A stretch of DNA of 64,000 nt from Bacillota bacterium (GTDB lineage: Bacteria > Bacillota > Clostridia > Acetivibrionales > DSM-1351): the NCBI GenBank assembly GCA_023460955.1, contig JAEWOH010000041.1, positions 1 through 64,000 of the forward strand. Direction: 5' to 3'. Made by a program: the position numbers and the translations under genes. Positions 62,003-64,000 of this stretch are shown one piece after another (the first letter of the stretch is position 1; each line of letters begins with the position of its first letter). The notes under the pieces were generated by a model, which worked only from the letters and a program-made list of their open reading frames with translations, did not search any database and was not told the origin of the DNA.

Positions 62003-63793
62003 ATTAAGATTAACGGAAATGTTCAGTCCATAAAAGAAAGACTTCTCAATGAACTCGAAGCACTTTATGATAAAAAATTCGGAGCAAGAGACCTTTTGCC
62101 GGTGGAACTGGCCGAAACCATAGCGAGGATATCTCAGGAAATAAACAGGGAGATTTCTGTTCTTATTAACAGAAGAGGCATAGTGGTTGACATAAGCATT
62201 GGGGACAGTGCTACTGTGTCCTTTCCACAGATAGATAGCAGGAGAGGAAAATCCAGACTCTCAGCTATAAGGTGTATTCATACACATCCCAGCGGAACGG
62301 GAATGCTTTCACAGGTTGACATAAGCACACTTCAGAAGCTTAGATTGGATACCATGCTGGCTATGGGAATAAATGATGGACAGCCTTCCGAAATATATGC
62401 GGGATGTCTGACAGCCGAACAGGATGTGGATGTGTATGGACCATTTACTCTAGGCGAGCCGAGGCTTAACTATTTGTTCAAAATCATTGAGGAGTTGGAC
62501 GCTTCGGCGAGAGACGATATTCATGATAATGAGGAAGAGGCTGAGAAAGCCATTTTAGTTGGATTGGAAACCAGCCACAGCAGGCTTGAAAATGTATCGC
62601 TTAAGGATGCCGAAGACTCACTTGACGAGCTTGAGGAGCTGGCCAGGACCGCGGGAGCAATTGTTGTAGACAAGGTTCTGCAGCGTAAACAGTCGCAGGA
62701 TTCCGCTTTTTACGTCGGAAAGGGTAAAATTGAAGAACTCTCGTTGCTGTGCCAGGCAAAGGATGTTCAGCTTCTGATATTTGATGATGAGCTCTCCGGG
62801 GCCCAAATTCGCAATATAGAAGACGAGACCCGTGTCAGAGTTGTTGACCGTACTACACTGATACTGGATATTTTCGCCCAGAGAGCTATTTCAAAAGAAG
62901 GAAAGCTTCAGGTTGAGCTGGCACAGCTCAAGTATCAGCTGCCCAGATTAATAGGCCTGGGGACAGAGCTCTCCCGTCTTGGAGGAGGTATAGGTACCCG
63001 CGGTCCAGGTGAGAAAAAACTTGAAGTGGACAGAAGACATATCCGTAGAAGGATAACTAATCTTGAAAGGGAACTGGAACAGCTGGAAAAAAGGAGAGAC
63101 TTTCTGCGGAGCACACGAAGCAAAAATAATGTGCCGGTGATAGCAATTGTAGGCTACACCAATGCGGGAAAATCCACACTGATGAACAAGTTGTGCGGAG
63201 CCTCGGTCCTTGTAGAAGACAAATTGTTTGCTACACTCGACCCATCGGCAAGAAAGCTTATACTGGCTGATGGAAGAGAAGCCGTTCTGATTGATACTGT
63301 TGGGTTTATTAGAAAGCTTCCGCATGATTTGATTGAGGCTTTCAAGTCAACCCTTGAGGAAGCGGTGCACGCCGACATGCTCTTGCATGTGGTTGATGCC
63401 TCAAATGAAAATGCTGCAATGCAGATAAGTGTTGTGGAGGGCTTGCTGGAGGAATTGGGGGCAGCAACAAAAAATACAATTCTTGTTCTGAACAAGCAGG
63501 ATCTTGTGGAAGGCGGCAGACGCATAAATTCCATTGGATACCCGGCTGTGTGTGAGATATCTGCTGTAACAGGCCAAGGTATTGATGGCCTCCTTGATAA
63601 AATAACTGAAGGCTTTAAAGACAAATTAAAGGAAATAAACCTCAGTATTCCCTATAATGAAGGTTGGGTTTTACCTTATATCTACAAGTATGGGCAATTG
63701 ATTAATCAGGAGTATCTGGAGCAGGGCATCAGGGTACAGGCTTTGGTGAAAATAGACAAAATTAGCAAACTTGAAGAATTTATCCTTGTATAA
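62003..63793 (+). CDS. hflX: Ribosome-associated GTPase HflX, with a probable ATT start
   Basis: HflX splits stalled or hibernating 70S ribosomes. From 62003 it is 596 residues: an N-terminal extension (about 1-195), the HflX domain with GTRGPGEKKLE and a helical hairpin, and the G domain with GYTNAGKST (384 on), DTVGFIRKLP and NKQD. No ATG, GTG or TTG lies between the dut stop (61985-61987) and TTG 62096, which has no ribosome site and would cut off about 30 residues. ATT 62003 is 8 nt after AGGAGG and gives MKINGNVQSIKERLLNELEA, so an AUU initiator is likely. Confidence 0.88.
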   Translation: MKINGNVQSIKERLLNELEALYDKKFGARDLLPVELAETIARISQEINREISVLINRRGIVVDISIGDSATVSFPQIDSRRGKSRLSAIRCIHTHPSGTGMLSQVDISTLQKLRLDTMLAMGINDGQPSEIYAGCLTAEQDVDVYGPFTLGEPRLNYLFKIIEELDASARDDIHDNEEEAEKAILVGLETSHSRLENVSLKDAEDSLDELEELARTAGAIVVDKVLQRKQSQDSAFYVGKGKIEELSLLCQAKDVQLLIFDDELSGAQIRNIEDETRVRVVDRTTLILDIFAQRAISKEGKLQVELAQLKYQLPRLIGLGTELSRLGGGIGTRGPGEKKLEVDRRHIRRRITNLERELEQLEKRRDFLRSTRSKNNVPVIAIVGYTNAGKSTLMNKLCGASVLVEDKLFATLDPSARKLILADGREAVLIDTVGFIRKLPHDLIEAFKSTLEEAVHADMLLHVVDASNENAAMQISVVEGLLEELGAATKNTILVLNKQDLVEGGRRINSIGYPAVCEISAVTGQGIDGLLDKITEGFKDKLKEINLSIPYNEGWVLPYIYKYGQLINQEYLEQGIRVQALVKIDKISKLEEFILV

Positions 63794-63860
63794 AATATCT
63801 AAGTGGGTTATTATATTAGTATCAGGATGTATTAAATCCTGTGCAATGGAAATGATAAGG

Positions 63861-63907
63861 AATAGTTTAGTAATATGTACATATTATTAATGTATTACTA
63901 TACTATT
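63861..63907 (+). other. Palindromic hairpin upstream of the Nudix gene
   Basis: AATAGTTTAGTAATA (63861-63875) pairs with TATTACTATACTATT (63893-63907) with one mismatch around 17 nt. Without a T tail it is more likely a regulatory or processing hairpin than a terminator. Confidence 0.5.
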
Positions 63908-63949
63908 CCAGTACAACTCAAAAAATCTATCAGGGAAGGGGTTTTGATT

Positions 63950-64000
63950 ATGCTTGTTAGAAACTGCGCAGGTGGTGTTGTCTTTTCCGGAGATAAAGTA
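63950..64000 (+). CDS. Start of a Nudix hydrolase (partial)
   Basis: ATG 63950 follows AGGGAAGGGG. The 17 visible residues read MLVRNCAGGVVFSGDKV, the first strand of a Nudix domain of the diadenosine-polyphosphate or RppH-like class. The rest lies outside the window. Confidence 0.65.
   Translation, partial: MLVRNCAGGVVFSGDKV

Noticed and set aside
62096..62098. TTG 62096 as the start of hflX
   Set aside because: It has no ribosome site, and the 31 codons before it read as conserved-looking protein directly after an ideal AGGAGG-N8-ATT.

Overview
The window looks like the chromosome of a low-GC, spore-forming, plant-polysaccharide-degrading clostridium, most likely a mesophilic Ruminiclostridium of the Clostridium cellulolyticum group. 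Three things point there. A Bacillus/Clostridium core gene order runs tmk-yaaQ-yaaR-holB-yaaT...yabB-rsmI-abrB...metG-tatD-yabE...rsmA. Sporulation genes (spmA, spmB) are present. A glucuronoxylan side-chain module sits beside a malate dehydrogenase/malic enzyme pair. The species name is inference; no search was run.

Layout. 1-0.5 kb: tail of a basic repeat protein. 0.7-4.7 kb: an AraC regulator and the leucine genes leuC-leuD-leuB. 4.9-7.5 kb: a VanY-type carboxypeptidase, an EamA transporter and a small membrane protein. 7.5-11.1 kb: cyanophycinase and cyanophycin synthetase. 11.2-14.3 kb: an unknown protein, birA, a disordered protein, coaX. 14.6-17.0 kb: malate dehydrogenase (of the lactate-dehydrogenase type) and malic enzyme, with a perfect Rex-type palindrome between them. 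17.1-25.1 kb: an AraC regulator divergent from an intracellular acetylesterase-uxuB-uxuA-aguA operon. 25.6-32.5 kb: a GH2 beta-galactosidase, a serine-protease remnant, an AraC regulator and two Gfo/Idh/MocA oxidoreductases. 32.6-35.6 kb: DeoR, TetR and a CrtI-like oxidoreductase on the minus strand. 35.9-43.4 kb: the core replication/translation block. 43.5-46.5 kb: abrB, spmA, spmB and a DUF2600 terpene-synthase-like gene, with Spo0A boxes. 46.8-54.9 kb: metG, tatD, a YabE-like protein, the KhtT/KhtU antiporter and rsmA. 55.4-64 kb: an unknown protein, bacteriohemerythrin, zapA, a metalloenzyme, a U32 peptidase, dut, hflX and the start of a Nudix gene.

How the genes work together. The 18-25 kb operon would deacetylate and de-glucuronidate imported xylo-oligosaccharides, then convert glucuronate-derived fructuronate to 2-keto-3-deoxygluconate through UxuB and UxuA. 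None of the enzymes has a signal peptide and no importer is encoded nearby. Malate dehydrogenase plus malic enzyme form a malate shunt from oxaloacetate to pyruvate, and the Rex-like site suggests control by NADH/NAD+. DarA and KhtT are both linked to cyclic-di-AMP in Bacillus.

The most unusual signal is a family of roughly 210-240 bp intergenic elements in four places (25.2, 37.5, 42.3 and 55.0 kb). Each is a long inverted repeat capped by a small three-way junction. Base pairs, a 1x2 internal loop and an AGGAC apical loop are kept while the sequence changes, which implies selection on an RNA structure. The second most unusual is hflX, which appears to start at an ATT codon. No tRNA or rRNA genes, CRISPR arrays, prophage or intact insertion sequences were seen.
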